Assembly: GCA_021835265.1 (NCBI GenBank)
Contig: JAKBQK010000445.1
Location: 1-9,546, forward strand
Length of the DNA: 9,546 nucleotides
Direction of reading: 5' to 3'
DNA from: Thermoplasmata archaeon
Lineage (GTDB): Archaea > Thermoplasmatota > Thermoplasmata > Thermoplasmatales > Thermoplasmataceae
The notes beneath the pieces were generated by a model. That model had not been told where the DNA came from, searched no databases, and was given only the letters and a program-made list of their open reading frames with translations. This document shows positions 1 to 6,971 of this stretch, in pieces (position 1 is the first letter of the stretch; each line of letters opens with the position of its first letter). A program made the translations under genes and the position numbers.

Positions 1-214
1 CATTGAACCCTTCCTTAGCCAATGGGATGGCAAATCTGCCTACTCCAGCCCCTATGTCGATCACCGTACCATCAGTTTCAAGGTGAGTGATTATCTCACC
101 ATATAACGGTGTCGTCCTCGGGTCTGTTTCACTGGCTGACTTGTTTAAATTATCAGCCATTGTCTTCATAAAGGGTGAGGATAATAATGTGTTAGTCCAG
201 TCTTTTTCAATCAT
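1..214 (-). CDS. Class I SAM-dependent methyltransferase, N-terminal fragment (runs off the left edge)
   Basis: Only the first 71 codons are in the window; the gene continues beyond position 1. The start ATG (214-212) overlaps the TGA of the DUF302 gene in the arrangement ATGA, which suggests translational coupling and fixes the start. The readable part has an N-terminal region of about 45 residues and then a strand-glycine loop, VIDIGAGVGRFAIPLA at residues 51-66. This is motif I of Rossmann-fold class I methyltransferases, where the acidic residue and GxGxG-like loop bind S-adenosylmethionine. The substrate cannot be told from this fragment: small-molecule, arsenic-type and protein methyltransferases all share the motif. 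It is the third gene of an operon with the SHOCT and DUF302 genes. The methyltransferase fold is well supported; any narrower function is unknown. Confidence 0.85.
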   Translation of the reverse strand, partial: MIEKDWTNTLLSSPFMKTMADNLNKSASETDPRTTPLYGEIITHLETDGTVIDIGAGVGRFAIPLAKEGFN

Positions 215-612
215 GGTCTTAACCCAGATAATTCTTCCACGATTGCCTTAAGCTTCGTTTCGACTTCACCTAAAAAACTTTCCATGTCCTCAGATTTCTC
301 TCGATGAAGAGATTCAAACATCTCTCTGGGCATCTGGACGGATACTTCTGTGTGATCCTCAATCCCCTTCACTATAAGGTGGCATGGAACAATTGTTTCA
401 ACTCCTGAATCAAAAGAAAGTGCCTTGTTAGCATAACCGGCATTGCATATATCGTAAGTACGCAGATTGGCATAGTCAAATCCCTTGGATTTCAGAATGT
501 CACTCGTTCTTATCTCTGCCAGAACCGCAAAACCATTCTTCTGGACAACTTCAGGAACTCTCGCGCATAAATTCTCAAATGAAAGTTTGGATTTTTTTCT
601 ATATTCTGACAT
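211..612 (-). CDS. DUF302-family protein
   Basis: This 133-residue protein resembles the DUF302 family, small alpha/beta proteins of unknown biochemical role found in many archaea and bacteria. The family pattern is visible: an N-terminal helix with GFAVLAEI (residues 27-34), then YDICNAGYA (53-61) with Cys56, then the VPCHLIV strand (75-81) with Cys77, and an amphipathic C-terminal helix from about 96 to 128. There is no signal peptide or membrane segment, so it should be cytoplasmic. The start ATG directly follows the TAA of the SHOCT gene (TAAATG), with a weak purine-rich GGATGA stretch ahead of it. Its stop overlaps the methyltransferase start by 4 nt. The two family-type cysteines and the Cys/Met-rich neighbour could point to metal or redox handling, but that is inference. 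Family assignment is by motif recognition only. Confidence 0.8.
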   Translation of the reverse strand: MSEYRKKSKLSFENLCARVPEVVQKNGFAVLAEIRTSDILKSKGFDYANLRTYDICNAGYANKALSFDSGVETIVPCHLIVKGIEDHTEVSVQMPREMFESLHREKSEDMESFLGEVETKLKAIVEELSGLRP

Positions 613-807
613 TTAATCATCCTTAATAATGTCTTCACGCATCTTTATATATTCTTCCCTGCCTAATTCCCCTTTGGCATAACGTTCATTTAAAATTGCA
701 AGAGCATTTGAACTGCCACTGCTCACTACTTTCTTTCCATCGGATTCTGCCTGCATGTTGTCCATGCCCATATTTTTTACTGAATTATTCATACATCCGC
801 AAGACAT
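613..807 (-). CDS. Small SHOCT-domain protein with Cys/Met-rich N-terminus
   Basis: This 64-residue protein has two parts. The N-terminal 20 residues (MSCGCMNNSVKNMGMDNMQ) hold a Cys-Gly-Cys pair and five methionines including the start, a composition that can bind soft metals such as copper(I). A Ser/Gly linker follows. Residues 34-61, including ILNERYAKGELGREEY, match the SHOCT (short C-terminal) domain, an oligomerisation or regulatory helical pair usually found at the end of other proteins. It is the first gene of the operon with DUF302 and the methyltransferase; its TAA abuts the DUF302 ATG. No Shine-Dalgarno sequence precedes its ATG. Upstream AT-rich sequence (about 818-866) holds only weak TATA-like matches. 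A role as a small metal-responsive or metal-carrying protein is inference; the domain call is good. Confidence 0.75.
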   Translation of the reverse strand: MSCGCMNNSVKNMGMDNMQAESDGKKVVSSGSSNALAILNERYAKGELGREEYIKMREDIIKDD

Positions 808-938
808 ATTTTCAAGATTAAATAACAGTACTTAACCATGTGTTTGACAATATGTGAAATATTAGAACGCAGTTTATACAAAATGAAAAGATAACTTCAT
901 ATTTTCTTTCCAATTCTTTTGTCAAAGGTATGGTCGTA
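808..938. other. AT-rich intergenic segment upstream of the SHOCT operon
   Basis: No open frame with gene-like features is seen on either strand. It should contain the minus-strand promoter for the SHOCT-DUF302-methyltransferase operon. The minus strand around 857-866 reads CTAATATTTC, which would place a start site near 835, and around 818-825 reads TTATTTAA; neither is convincing. On the plus strand TTTATACA near 873-880 is another weak TATA-like match pointing into the hairpin-rich region. Confidence 0.4.
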
Positions 939-985
939 GTGCCGTGTAGTTATTGTCCCTTGAAAGTTGAAGATCAGCACGGCAC
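939..985. repeat. 8-bp inverted repeat GTGCCGTG/CACGGCAC
   Basis: GTGCCGTG at 939-946 is perfectly complementary to CACGGCAC at 978-985, with a 31-nt loop. It marks the left end of the palindrome-rich segment. Confidence 0.6.
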
Positions 986-1010
986 GAGAACCCCTCTTAT
1001 CCCTGTAATT

Positions 1011-1038
1011 CCGCACTGAGCGGAACGAGATTGTGCGG
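1011..1038. repeat. 6-bp stem CCGCAC/GTGCGG
   Basis: CCGCAC at 1011-1016 pairs with GTGCGG at 1033-1038. The loop contains a smaller CGGAACG motif, a 2-bp stem around a GAA triloop. Confidence 0.45.
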
Positions 1039-1114
1039 TCAAAAATTCCCCTCCCCTTATCCCCCTCAAATTGCACTCCGCAGGAGAGAATAATGTGCCC
1101 GAAGCGAGCCGGAA

Positions 1115-1131
1115 GTCTTGCGCAGCAAGAC
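1115..1131 (+). repeat. Perfect hairpin with GCA triloop
   Basis: GTCTTGC (1115-1121), loop GCA, GCAAGAC (1125-1131): a 7-bp perfect stem closed by a C-G pair over a GNA-type triloop when read on the plus strand. No T-run follows, so it is not an obvious terminator. Confidence 0.7.
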
Positions 1132-1154
1132 CGAGTGGTGTAAGCGTTAGCGGT

Positions 1155-1234
1155 GGGTGGTGTGGAACACCAAGCGAAGCGAAGGTGTGTAGCACCACAC
1201 ATACACCACGAGCGGCGAGCACAGGACACCACCC
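1155..1234. repeat. Nested inverted repeats: 9-bp outer arms around a GGA-triloop hairpin
   Basis: GGGTGGTGT (1155-1163) is perfectly complementary to ACACCACCC (1226-1234). Inside it, TGGTGT-GGA-ACACCA (1158-1172) makes an alternative 6-bp hairpin using the same left arm. Extra copies of GTGGTGT (1135-1141) and ACACCAC (1203-1209) allow further pairings, so several mutually exclusive folds are possible. Confidence 0.65.
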
Positions 1235-1345
1235 TGAATGAGCATGGCGAATGAAGGGCTCTTCGAAGAAGAGTGCGAGATGGAAATCAAAAGAGGGGTT
1301 AGGGGTGAATTTTGATTGAAGGCGAAGCATGGGGTCCTGTGCTCG
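1216..1345. repeat. 12-bp long-range inverted repeat
   Basis: CGAGCACAGGAC at 1216-1227 is perfectly complementary to GTCCTGTGCTCG at 1334-1345. The arms enclose the GAA-triloop hairpin and one G-rich repeat, so they could form the basal stem of a larger multibranched structure. Confidence 0.65.
1259..1273 (+). repeat. Perfect hairpin with GAA triloop
   Basis: CTCTTC (1259-1264), loop GAA, GAAGAG (1268-1273): 6 bp, extendable by one G-T wobble. As with the other two central hairpins, the loop is GNA only when read on the plus strand. Confidence 0.65.
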
Positions 1346-1420
1346 GTGTGCAGGCGAGCGAAGGGCACATAGTAATTGGCGAAGGCTCAAAGAGGGGTGG
1401 CTGAAAGTCGGGGTGAATTT
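1290..1420. repeat. Paired direct repeat AAAGAGGGGT...GGGGTGAATTT
   Basis: AAAGAGGGGT occurs at 1290-1299 and 1389-1398, and GGGGTGAATTT at 1302-1312 and 1410-1420, so a composite G-rich unit is present twice with an offset of about 100 bp. The second copy has a longer spacer. The 9-mer ACCCCTCTT at 990-998 is the perfect reverse complement of part of the first element, and 1044-1068 resembles a complete inverted copy. Confidence 0.6.
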
Positions 1421-1440
1421 GAGACTGAGCGATAAGTTTC

Positions 1441-1448
1441 TATATAAA
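1441..1448 (-). promoter_or_regulatory. TATA-like box just downstream of res, pointing into the hairpin-rich element
   Basis: The minus strand reads TTTATATA immediately after the res stop codon, a close match to the archaeal TATA box. With normal spacing a transcript would begin near 1418, exactly at the right end of the palindrome-rich segment, and run leftwards. The same AT-rich stretch could also just be spacer, or act in the other direction. Confidence 0.35.
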
Positions 1449-1449
1449 T

Positions 1450-4425
1450 TTATAAAACTGAAAAAATCTGACTAACCTTATCAATCCAGTACTTTCTGTA
1501 ACCCTCACCCACCACACTCAAATTGTCTGTCTTCATGAACAGGTAAACTTTTATAGAAAAATCACCGAATGTAAACACCTTCTGAGAACCATTATCTTCA
1601 AACAGTTTACTGAAATAATCTGCTTTTTGTTGATAATCTGTATATTTAGTGCTTTTAGGGTCTACAAACACTATTCTATATTCACTTCCTTTTTTGAGCC
1701 AGAATATGAAGTCTGGAGAGTAGTCTCTCATCTTGTTCTTGTATGCGTCGTAGTACGGAACACCGATTCTGTCCAAACTCTCATCGATCTTAGAGAAAAT
1801 CCACCAGTCTATTTTGAGATCCTTTGCTTCATCACTGGAGATGAATGTGTCTAGATCATACACAAATTCCTTCTCACTATTAACCTTTATTATGTGGTTT
1901 ATGAAATCAGCCTTATCAGAGGCTGACAAGATTATTGGTAAGTAGTAATGATGTGCCAGATTGATTAACTCTATTTTGCTTTCATCGTAGTCAAACAATA
2001 ATCTCTTCTTGGTTTTTGTTAACTTTTCTATCTGAGAAGTATATTCATTTATGTCTATTTCTTTAGATTCAAACTTCCTTTTTAGATCTTTCTTTATTAT
2101 TTCTGGATTTTTAAAGCTTCTTACCTCTTCTAATTTTTCTGTCAACTCTTTCTTCTTCTCGTCAGAGACCATTTCCACACCGATTTCTTTAAAATGAATG
2201 ATCTCATCTTCAAGCTCCTTAAATTTGTCCATTTCCCTCATGGAGGTATTAAGATGGTCTATGAGGTTCGATAATTGTTTATGGGCATTGTTCAAATCAT
2301 TATTTACAAAATTGGCCTCATCTAGATAATTATGTAATCGACCTAAAGTGGCAGGCGACGCTCTATCAGAATAGAGTGCATAGATCACTCTATCATCTTC
2401 GATCCAGTTAACATAATTCTCCAAAAGCTTGAAATTGCCTCGGAATTTTGGCAGCTCCTTTAACCGAACTTCTTTCTTTTCAACGTAGACTGGTAAAAGA
2501 AGTGTTGGATTGAAATCAAAGTTACTCTTCCTGACATCTATAAGTTCACCAGCCTTTTCTCGCTCAAATTTTATACTTTCCATTATTTCTCTTAAGTTTT
2601 GTTCGTTCGTTCCAAAAACGAACAACGTTTCCATGAGCGATATTGAGCCCACTCTCTTCTTTTCCTGTACAAGAGAGAATATTTGCTTTGCTTCGACATC
2701 TCCATTATTTGATAAGGTTTCAAGTCTTTGGCGTTTATCCTTAAGCGGCTCTATCCTTACTCCTCTGCCTAAGGATTGGAGAACATATTTTTTTGCATCT
2801 CCACTTCCTATATTTACAAAAACCATTACGTTTGGTCTGTTGGAGTCCCAGCCTTCGTAAAAAGCCCTGGAACCCATAAGTATGTTAATAGAACTGCCAT
2901 TACTATTAAGACTACCAAAAAAGCTGTCTTCCATGGGATTTTCACTCACCTCGTAGTCTGACAGGGTGTCCTTCAGCCATTTTGTTATATCACCTATCTT
3001 TATTGAGGCAAAATACCTATCTGATGTCTTAAGTTTGAATGCAAGTTCTTCCTTGTTCATCTGTGTCTTAACGACCTCTATTTTTCCAGTGCTGTCAGCA
3101 TTGTATACGAATTTTAAAACATCATCAAAGGTTAGATTTGAAAAATCAGTGTTCCCCAATGCAAGTTTTCTATTGCCGAACACATAATTTGGCTGATTTT
3201 TGAATTCATCTGCTATAGAACTCTTAACCTCCTCAAATAAACTAGTGTCGATCTTGTTAAGTGCTATTTCTCCCAATGTTTCAAAGAATATTTGAAGATC
3301 TGAATTCTCTATACTTGTGGTATTTCCGTAAAGTACCAGCAGTGGGTTATGATAAATATTATCAGAAGTGCGGGATAATTCTTGGTAAGCTTTCTTAACC
3401 ATTGCTAGAGTGATCAGAGTCTTCAGCACAACAATTTTTCTTTCCTCAAAATCTGTGTTATCATTTCCTCTTTCAAAGGCCTCCATGCTCTGTTGCGAAA
3501 CGTAAACATTCTTCCCATATCCTCTCTCTGTAAAAGCCTCAAGATTCAGGTTAAATACTGTTGTTATCAAATCCCATGCATCAGTAAAAGTAGCAGAGAA
3601 ATTGAATAGAAATCCGTTGCGGGAGAGAATTGAGTAGAAAATCTGTCTTTTGGAGTCTTCCTTATTGCCTTTATGCGCTTCATCCAGGATAATGTACCAT
3701 TTACCATTGTTCTCTATATCCTCAAATGAGAGGAGTTTTTCACTGGAGGTATCAGATATTAAATCGGAGCGGTAGATAAATACGTTTACGTCGTCCTTGC
3801 TAAATAGTAAGTTATGCTTGACATTGTCGTATTCCTTTAAATCCCAATACCTTATCTTTAATGGTGAAAATGAATTGAACTCATCGATATGGGCCTTGAT
3901 TTGCTTTATTAAATCTTCTCGATATGTAAGAAATAAGATGTCTTCATCGGGGATTGCCCCTCTTTTCTTAAGTTCATATAAAATTTCTATTAATTTAACT
4001 ATAACAAGGCTTTTTCCGCTACCAGTTGCCATCCAGAATCCCATTCTATTCGTAAAGTTGAAAAACGGTATTCTTTCATCTTCCGATTCATAGAACCTAT
4101 TCACAATTTTGAAAATAGTGCTATTCTTAGCGGAGATTCCCAACGCATCGGCCTGCTTTAGGTATGTTTTGATTGAGTTAAAGAGTGACTTTTTGCCGTC
4201 TAAGACGCTCTTGTCGTAGTCGGGCTCCTGATAGTGTAGCAGATTAACATAATAATGGTATAGGAACTTTAATCCTGACTTCAAAGCTTCCTTTTGATAA
4301 TCATACAGAAATTTCTTATCAGAAAACCTTTCAAATTTGAAATCCCACGAATCTGGTAGAGCCTCAAATGTAATATCTGCTATGAGTCGTTGATAAACTG
4401 GTCGTATTTTTTCATTATTGGCCAT
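1450..4425 (-). CDS. res: Type III-like restriction enzyme Res subunit (SF2 helicase-nuclease)
   Basis: This 991-residue protein has the layout of type III Res subunits, which use ATP to move along DNA and cut it when bound to Mod at unmodified sites. An SF2 helicase core is visible: FLYDYQKEAL (39-48, Q-motif region), Walker A ATGSGKS (133-139), DEAH (248-251), motif III SAT (277-279), SRAFYEGWDS (519-528, motif V region) and QSLGRGVR (550-557, motif VI, arginine finger). Residues about 700-810 are charged and probably coiled coil. The C-terminal nuclease shows SPDF (903-906) followed by FVDPKS (920-925), a PD-(D/E)xK site with aspartate in the middle position. Length is typical of the family (about 900-1000). 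The ATG lies 1 nt after the mod stop with GGTGG just upstream, so it is the last gene of the cdc6-like/mod/res operon. It appears intact. A coupled type ISP or other translocase is less likely because methylase and helicase are separate genes. Confidence 0.92.
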   Translation of the reverse strand: MANNEKIRPVYQRLIADITFEALPDSWDFKFERFSDKKFLYDYQKEALKSGLKFLYHYYVNLLHYQEPDYDKSVLDGKKSLFNSIKTYLKQADALGISAKNSTIFKIVNRFYESEDERIPFFNFTNRMGFWMATGSGKSLVIVKLIEILYELKKRGAIPDEDILFLTYREDLIKQIKAHIDEFNSFSPLKIRYWDLKEYDNVKHNLLFSKDDVNVFIYRSDLISDTSSEKLLSFEDIENNGKWYIILDEAHKGNKEDSKRQIFYSILSRNGFLFNFSATFTDAWDLITTVFNLNLEAFTERGYGKNVYVSQQSMEAFERGNDNTDFEERKIVVLKTLITLAMVKKAYQELSRTSDNIYHNPLLVLYGNTTSIENSDLQIFFETLGEIALNKIDTSLFEEVKSSIADEFKNQPNYVFGNRKLALGNTDFSNLTFDDVLKFVYNADSTGKIEVVKTQMNKEELAFKLKTSDRYFASIKIGDITKWLKDTLSDYEVSENPMEDSFFGSLNSNGSSINILMGSRAFYEGWDSNRPNVMVFVNIGSGDAKKYVLQSLGRGVRIEPLKDKRQRLETLSNNGDVEAKQIFSLVQEKKRVGSISLMETLFVFGTNEQNLREIMESIKFEREKAGELIDVRKSNFDFNPTLLLPVYVEKKEVRLKELPKFRGNFKLLENYVNWIEDDRVIYALYSDRASPATLGRLHNYLDEANFVNNDLNNAHKQLSNLIDHLNTSMREMDKFKELEDEIIHFKEIGVEMVSDEKKKELTEKLEEVRSFKNPEIIKKDLKRKFESKEIDINEYTSQIEKLTKTKKRLLFDYDESKIELINLAHHYYLPIILSASDKADFINHIIKVNSEKEFVYDLDTFISSDEAKDLKIDWWIFSKIDESLDRIGVPYYDAYKNKMRDYSPDFIFWLKKGSEYRIVFVDPKSTKYTDYQQKADYFSKLFEDNGSQKVFTFGDFSIKVYLFMKTDNLSVVGEGYRKYWIDKVSQIFSVL

Positions 4426-4426
4426 T

Positions 4427-6970
4427 CTACCACCAAATCAGGGGCTTTATTGTTTGGAAATCTATTTCTGAGAAGTTTACTTTTTCATCATCCTCAAAGA
4501 CAACCGCATCTTTTTCTATTCTCTTGATGAACTTTCCTTTAATATTCGACAAAGTCTCGGCGAGGTCAATATTAGGGTAAATCTCATCATACTTTATCTT
4601 TATTTTATTATTTTTATAATCTACTTCCATTCTGTCAATCATTTTCTTATCTTTTAGGAAAACATATTGATTGTAGACATCATCATCACTATTCAAATTA
4701 AGAAAGGGCTCAGAATCACTGTAATGGGTGTTTTTTAGTGTCTGTTGATAATGTTCCACCTCATAGTACTTGAAGAAGCCCCCCCCATCCCAATTTACAT
4801 CTTTGCTTAGATGTGGTCGCCTAACAACAGGGCTATGGATAGCTCGGAACTCTTTATCTCCACGCAATACGATTTTCATTCTTCCGAGTGCCCCAATTTT
4901 TCTCATGATAACGGTCATTTCATTCTTTGTTTCAGAAATTACTTTTATGACAGATGGATTATTTTGTTCTATCAACTCTTCATTGTTTTCCGTGTCCTCT
5001 TCAGCGTTTGTTTTACTTATTTTTACCACGTCTAAGTAGGTTTCGTTGAAGTAGTCTCCCATTTCAATTCCTATCCACTTTCTTGAAAGCTTCTGAGCTA
5101 CGCTGGTAGTAGTACCACTCCCAAGAAAGCAATCTAACACTAAATTTTGTGGGTTTGATGAGGTTTGAATAATCCGTCTAAGCAAATTCTCCGGTTTCTG
5201 GTTACTAGCAAACGATAAACTCTCTGTGATCCTGGGCTCGCTATACTGGAAAGAATAGATGTCGTTCCAGACGGTACCTTTGGCTTTAACTTTATACTTA
5301 ACACTCTCACGAACAAAACTTCCTTTGATCCATTTTTCTATGTAAAGTGACTTTTTATTATCGCCAAGGACATCCAGCCAACCTATGTTGGCATCTTCCC
5401 GATTTAGCAGTTCATATGCTTTATGAAAGACAGGGGATGGTCCTTTTACATAATAGTGTATAAAGTCAGCTTGCCGGATCCAGTTCAATGCCTGAGACTT
5501 AAATCCAGAAATATTTTCACCAGTATTCCATGTTATCTTCGCTCTGAAGTTATCAACTCCGAAAGTATTGTCCAATAAGATTCTCGCATAATGCTCTGAT
5601 ATGTGGTCAAGGTGTAGATATAGATTGCCTTGTGGATTGAGGAAAGGATATAAAATGTCAAGTCTATTTTTGATCATTGTCAGCCAAGAAGATACTTGAT
5701 AGTTATCGAGGAAGATAAAATCGTTACCTGTATTAAATGGGGGGTCCAAATAAATCAATTCAACTCTTTCCTTCCATTTGGGAAATATTGTCCTAAGAAC
5801 CTGATAATTTTCGCCATGTATTAAGTACCCATCAAGCTCCGCGTCTAAATTAGAAAATAACTGTATTATATTTAGCTCCATGTCTTTAAAATATTTGGTA
5901 TCTATAGGAAGGGTTTCGTACTTGCTGTTTAGACTGATTGAAGAACCTTCCTCAACTATAATCGAATACTTTTTAAAATTATCCTCGACTATTCCTAAAT
6001 CTACCCATTCTTTAACCTGTTCAGAAAAATTAGCATGATCTATTATTTCACGAAGGAGTTGACCACCACCTTCCTTCTGCGCAATTCGGTCCATGGTTAC
6101 GACATAGTTCGAGTTTAGAATGAATTTAGGTTTATTCCATATTTTTACCAGTTCATCCTCAAATTGAGCAACAAAATCAATAACTTTGTAAGCAATATTT
6201 TTTAGGATTTTTAACTGTTTAAGTCTCTTTTCCGAATAATCGCTCTCATCATCAAAAATGTAATTTTTTAACCACAAATCGAATTGCTCTCTCAAGAATG
6301 CCTTTGCATCTTTATTGATAAAGTAATCCACCTCTGTCTGTTTCTTAAATGTCTTGAATAATTCATCTAGGCGTTCTTCTGTTATATTTATGTGTTTTAC
6401 ATGCAACTCTTCTAAAATCTCAGATATCTTTGTTTCTTTTCCATGTTCTGAATATTGCGGTTTGAACGTTATGGCTTTATCGTTTATGCTCTCAAGCTCA
6501 AAGATTAGTACCCTTTTCTCGTTAGATCTCTTTCCCTCTATCTGAGTAGCATCAAATTTGATTATATATTCTGAACCTTCGATTTCGCAACTAATTGATA
6601 AAGTCTTGTATAGATTATCAGTTTTAACATAATAAAGCATGTTGGTCTTCCAAAAAAGGATCACATCCTGATTGTTGGTATATATTTTTTCATAGACCTT
6701 TGATCTTAAAGGCGTATAACTGAAATATATACTCCCTGATTCTGAAAAATAGGTTCTGAAGAATGTATGGAGCCTAGTGAACAACTCTTCTTTGAATTCT
6801 GGGAATTCTGCTGTTTCATTTTCAATATCGGATTTCAACGATTTGAGAATCTTTTCAAGGTATGTCGACTTAATTTTCATTAGATTTACAAAGCCAGAAT
6901 TTCCTTCCACTTTAGCACCGATAAAAATATTCTTTAAATCTTGGTAAAATTCTTCTTCATTTCTGACCAT
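4427..6970 (-). CDS. mod: Type III-like Mod DNA methyltransferase with long N-terminal extension
   Basis: This 847-residue protein should methylate DNA within the recognition sequence (adenine N6 by family precedent) and supply specificity to Res. The order of motifs is that of beta-class amino-methyltransferases: motif IV DPPFN (409-413), a variable target-recognition stretch of about 475-585, motif X-like NQKPENLL (590-597), then motif I DCFLGSGTT (613-621) followed by WIGIEMGDYF. Near the C-terminus WDGGGFFKYYEVE (727-739) resembles a conserved segment of Mod-type enzymes. The first 370 or so residues have no motif that I recognise; classical type III Mod proteins are about 600-650 residues, so this extension is unusual. 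A G8 tract encodes the GGG of the C-terminal motif. The ATG lies 1 nt after the stop of the ATPase gene, with GAGG at good SD distance. Target sequence cannot be predicted. Confidence 0.92.
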   Translation of the reverse strand: MVRNEEEFYQDLKNIFIGAKVEGNSGFVNLMKIKSTYLEKILKSLKSDIENETAEFPEFKEELFTRLHTFFRTYFSESGSIYFSYTPLRSKVYEKIYTNNQDVILFWKTNMLYYVKTDNLYKTLSISCEIEGSEYIIKFDATQIEGKRSNEKRVLIFELESINDKAITFKPQYSEHGKETKISEILEELHVKHINITEERLDELFKTFKKQTEVDYFINKDAKAFLREQFDLWLKNYIFDDESDYSEKRLKQLKILKNIAYKVIDFVAQFEDELVKIWNKPKFILNSNYVVTMDRIAQKEGGGQLLREIIDHANFSEQVKEWVDLGIVEDNFKKYSIIVEEGSSISLNSKYETLPIDTKYFKDMELNIIQLFSNLDAELDGYLIHGENYQVLRTIFPKWKERVELIYLDPPFNTGNDFIFLDNYQVSSWLTMIKNRLDILYPFLNPQGNLYLHLDHISEHYARILLDNTFGVDNFRAKITWNTGENISGFKSQALNWIRQADFIHYYVKGPSPVFHKAYELLNREDANIGWLDVLGDNKKSLYIEKWIKGSFVRESVKYKVKAKGTVWNDIYSFQYSEPRITESLSFASNQKPENLLRRIIQTSSNPQNLVLDCFLGSGTTTSVAQKLSRKWIGIEMGDYFNETYLDVVKISKTNAEEDTENNEELIEQNNPSVIKVISETKNEMTVIMRKIGALGRMKIVLRGDKEFRAIHSPVVRRPHLSKDVNWDGGGFFKYYEVEHYQQTLKNTHYSDSEPFLNLNSDDDVYNQYVFLKDKKMIDRMEVDYKNNKIKIKYDEIYPNIDLAETLSNIKGKFIKRIEKDAVVFEDDEKVNFSEIDFQTIKPLIWW
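4779..4786 (-). repeat. G8 homopolymer inside mod (C8 on the plus strand)
   Basis: Eight consecutive G residues on the coding strand encode Gly729-Gly731 of Mod (GAT GGG GGG GGC TTC). It is the longest G/C homopolymer I see in the window. Slippage would shift the frame about 117 codons before the end, leaving the catalytic motifs but losing the C-terminus. Confidence 0.9.
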
Positions 6971-6971
6971 T

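Larger units (their letters stand above)
939..1420. repeat. Palindrome-rich, GC-rich noncoding element
   Basis: This segment of about 480 bp has no protein that resembles any family. Instead it is dense with inverted and direct repeats: CACGGCAC and CCGCAC stems on the left, three perfect GNA-triloop hairpins in the centre, a 12-bp inverted repeat spanning 1216-1345, and G-rich direct repeats on the right. The heptamer GCGAAGC, known as an unusually stable single-stranded mini-hairpin, occurs at 1174-1180 and 1322-1328, with further GCGAAG copies at 1179-1184 and 1379-1384. C-tracts (991-994, 1049-1066) and G-tracts (1295-1305, 1394-1413) are partly complementary to one another. It lies between the AT-rich flanks of two operons and is much richer in G+C than they are. 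It may be a structured RNA or a transposon end or remnant; the sequence alone does not decide. Confidence 0.6.

Noticed and set aside
1047..1069. G-quadruplex on the minus strand
   Set aside because: Only three runs of four or more G occur close together, so a complete intramolecular four-tract motif is not present.
897..1390. Overlapping minus-strand open frames of 73 to 138 codons in the palindrome-rich segment
   Set aside because: They overlap each other in different frames, have no recognisable domain, and their open status follows from the GC-rich repetitive composition. Odd residue composition (many Arg, His, Cys, Pro) also argues against coding.
939..1420. CRISPR array
   Set aside because: The repeats are short, differ in orientation and spacing, and no regular repeat-spacer period or cas gene is present.
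939..1420. tRNA, rRNA, RNase P or group II intron
   Set aside because: No cloverleaf with a GTTCRA loop, no recognisable rRNA or RNase P core, and no domain V-like hairpin was found by eye; a covariance search would be decisive.
1450..6970. Type I restriction system or BREX
   Set aside because: No HsdS specificity subunit and no PglX/BrxC-type gene; the two-gene Mod/Res layout with a beta-class Mod fits type III better.
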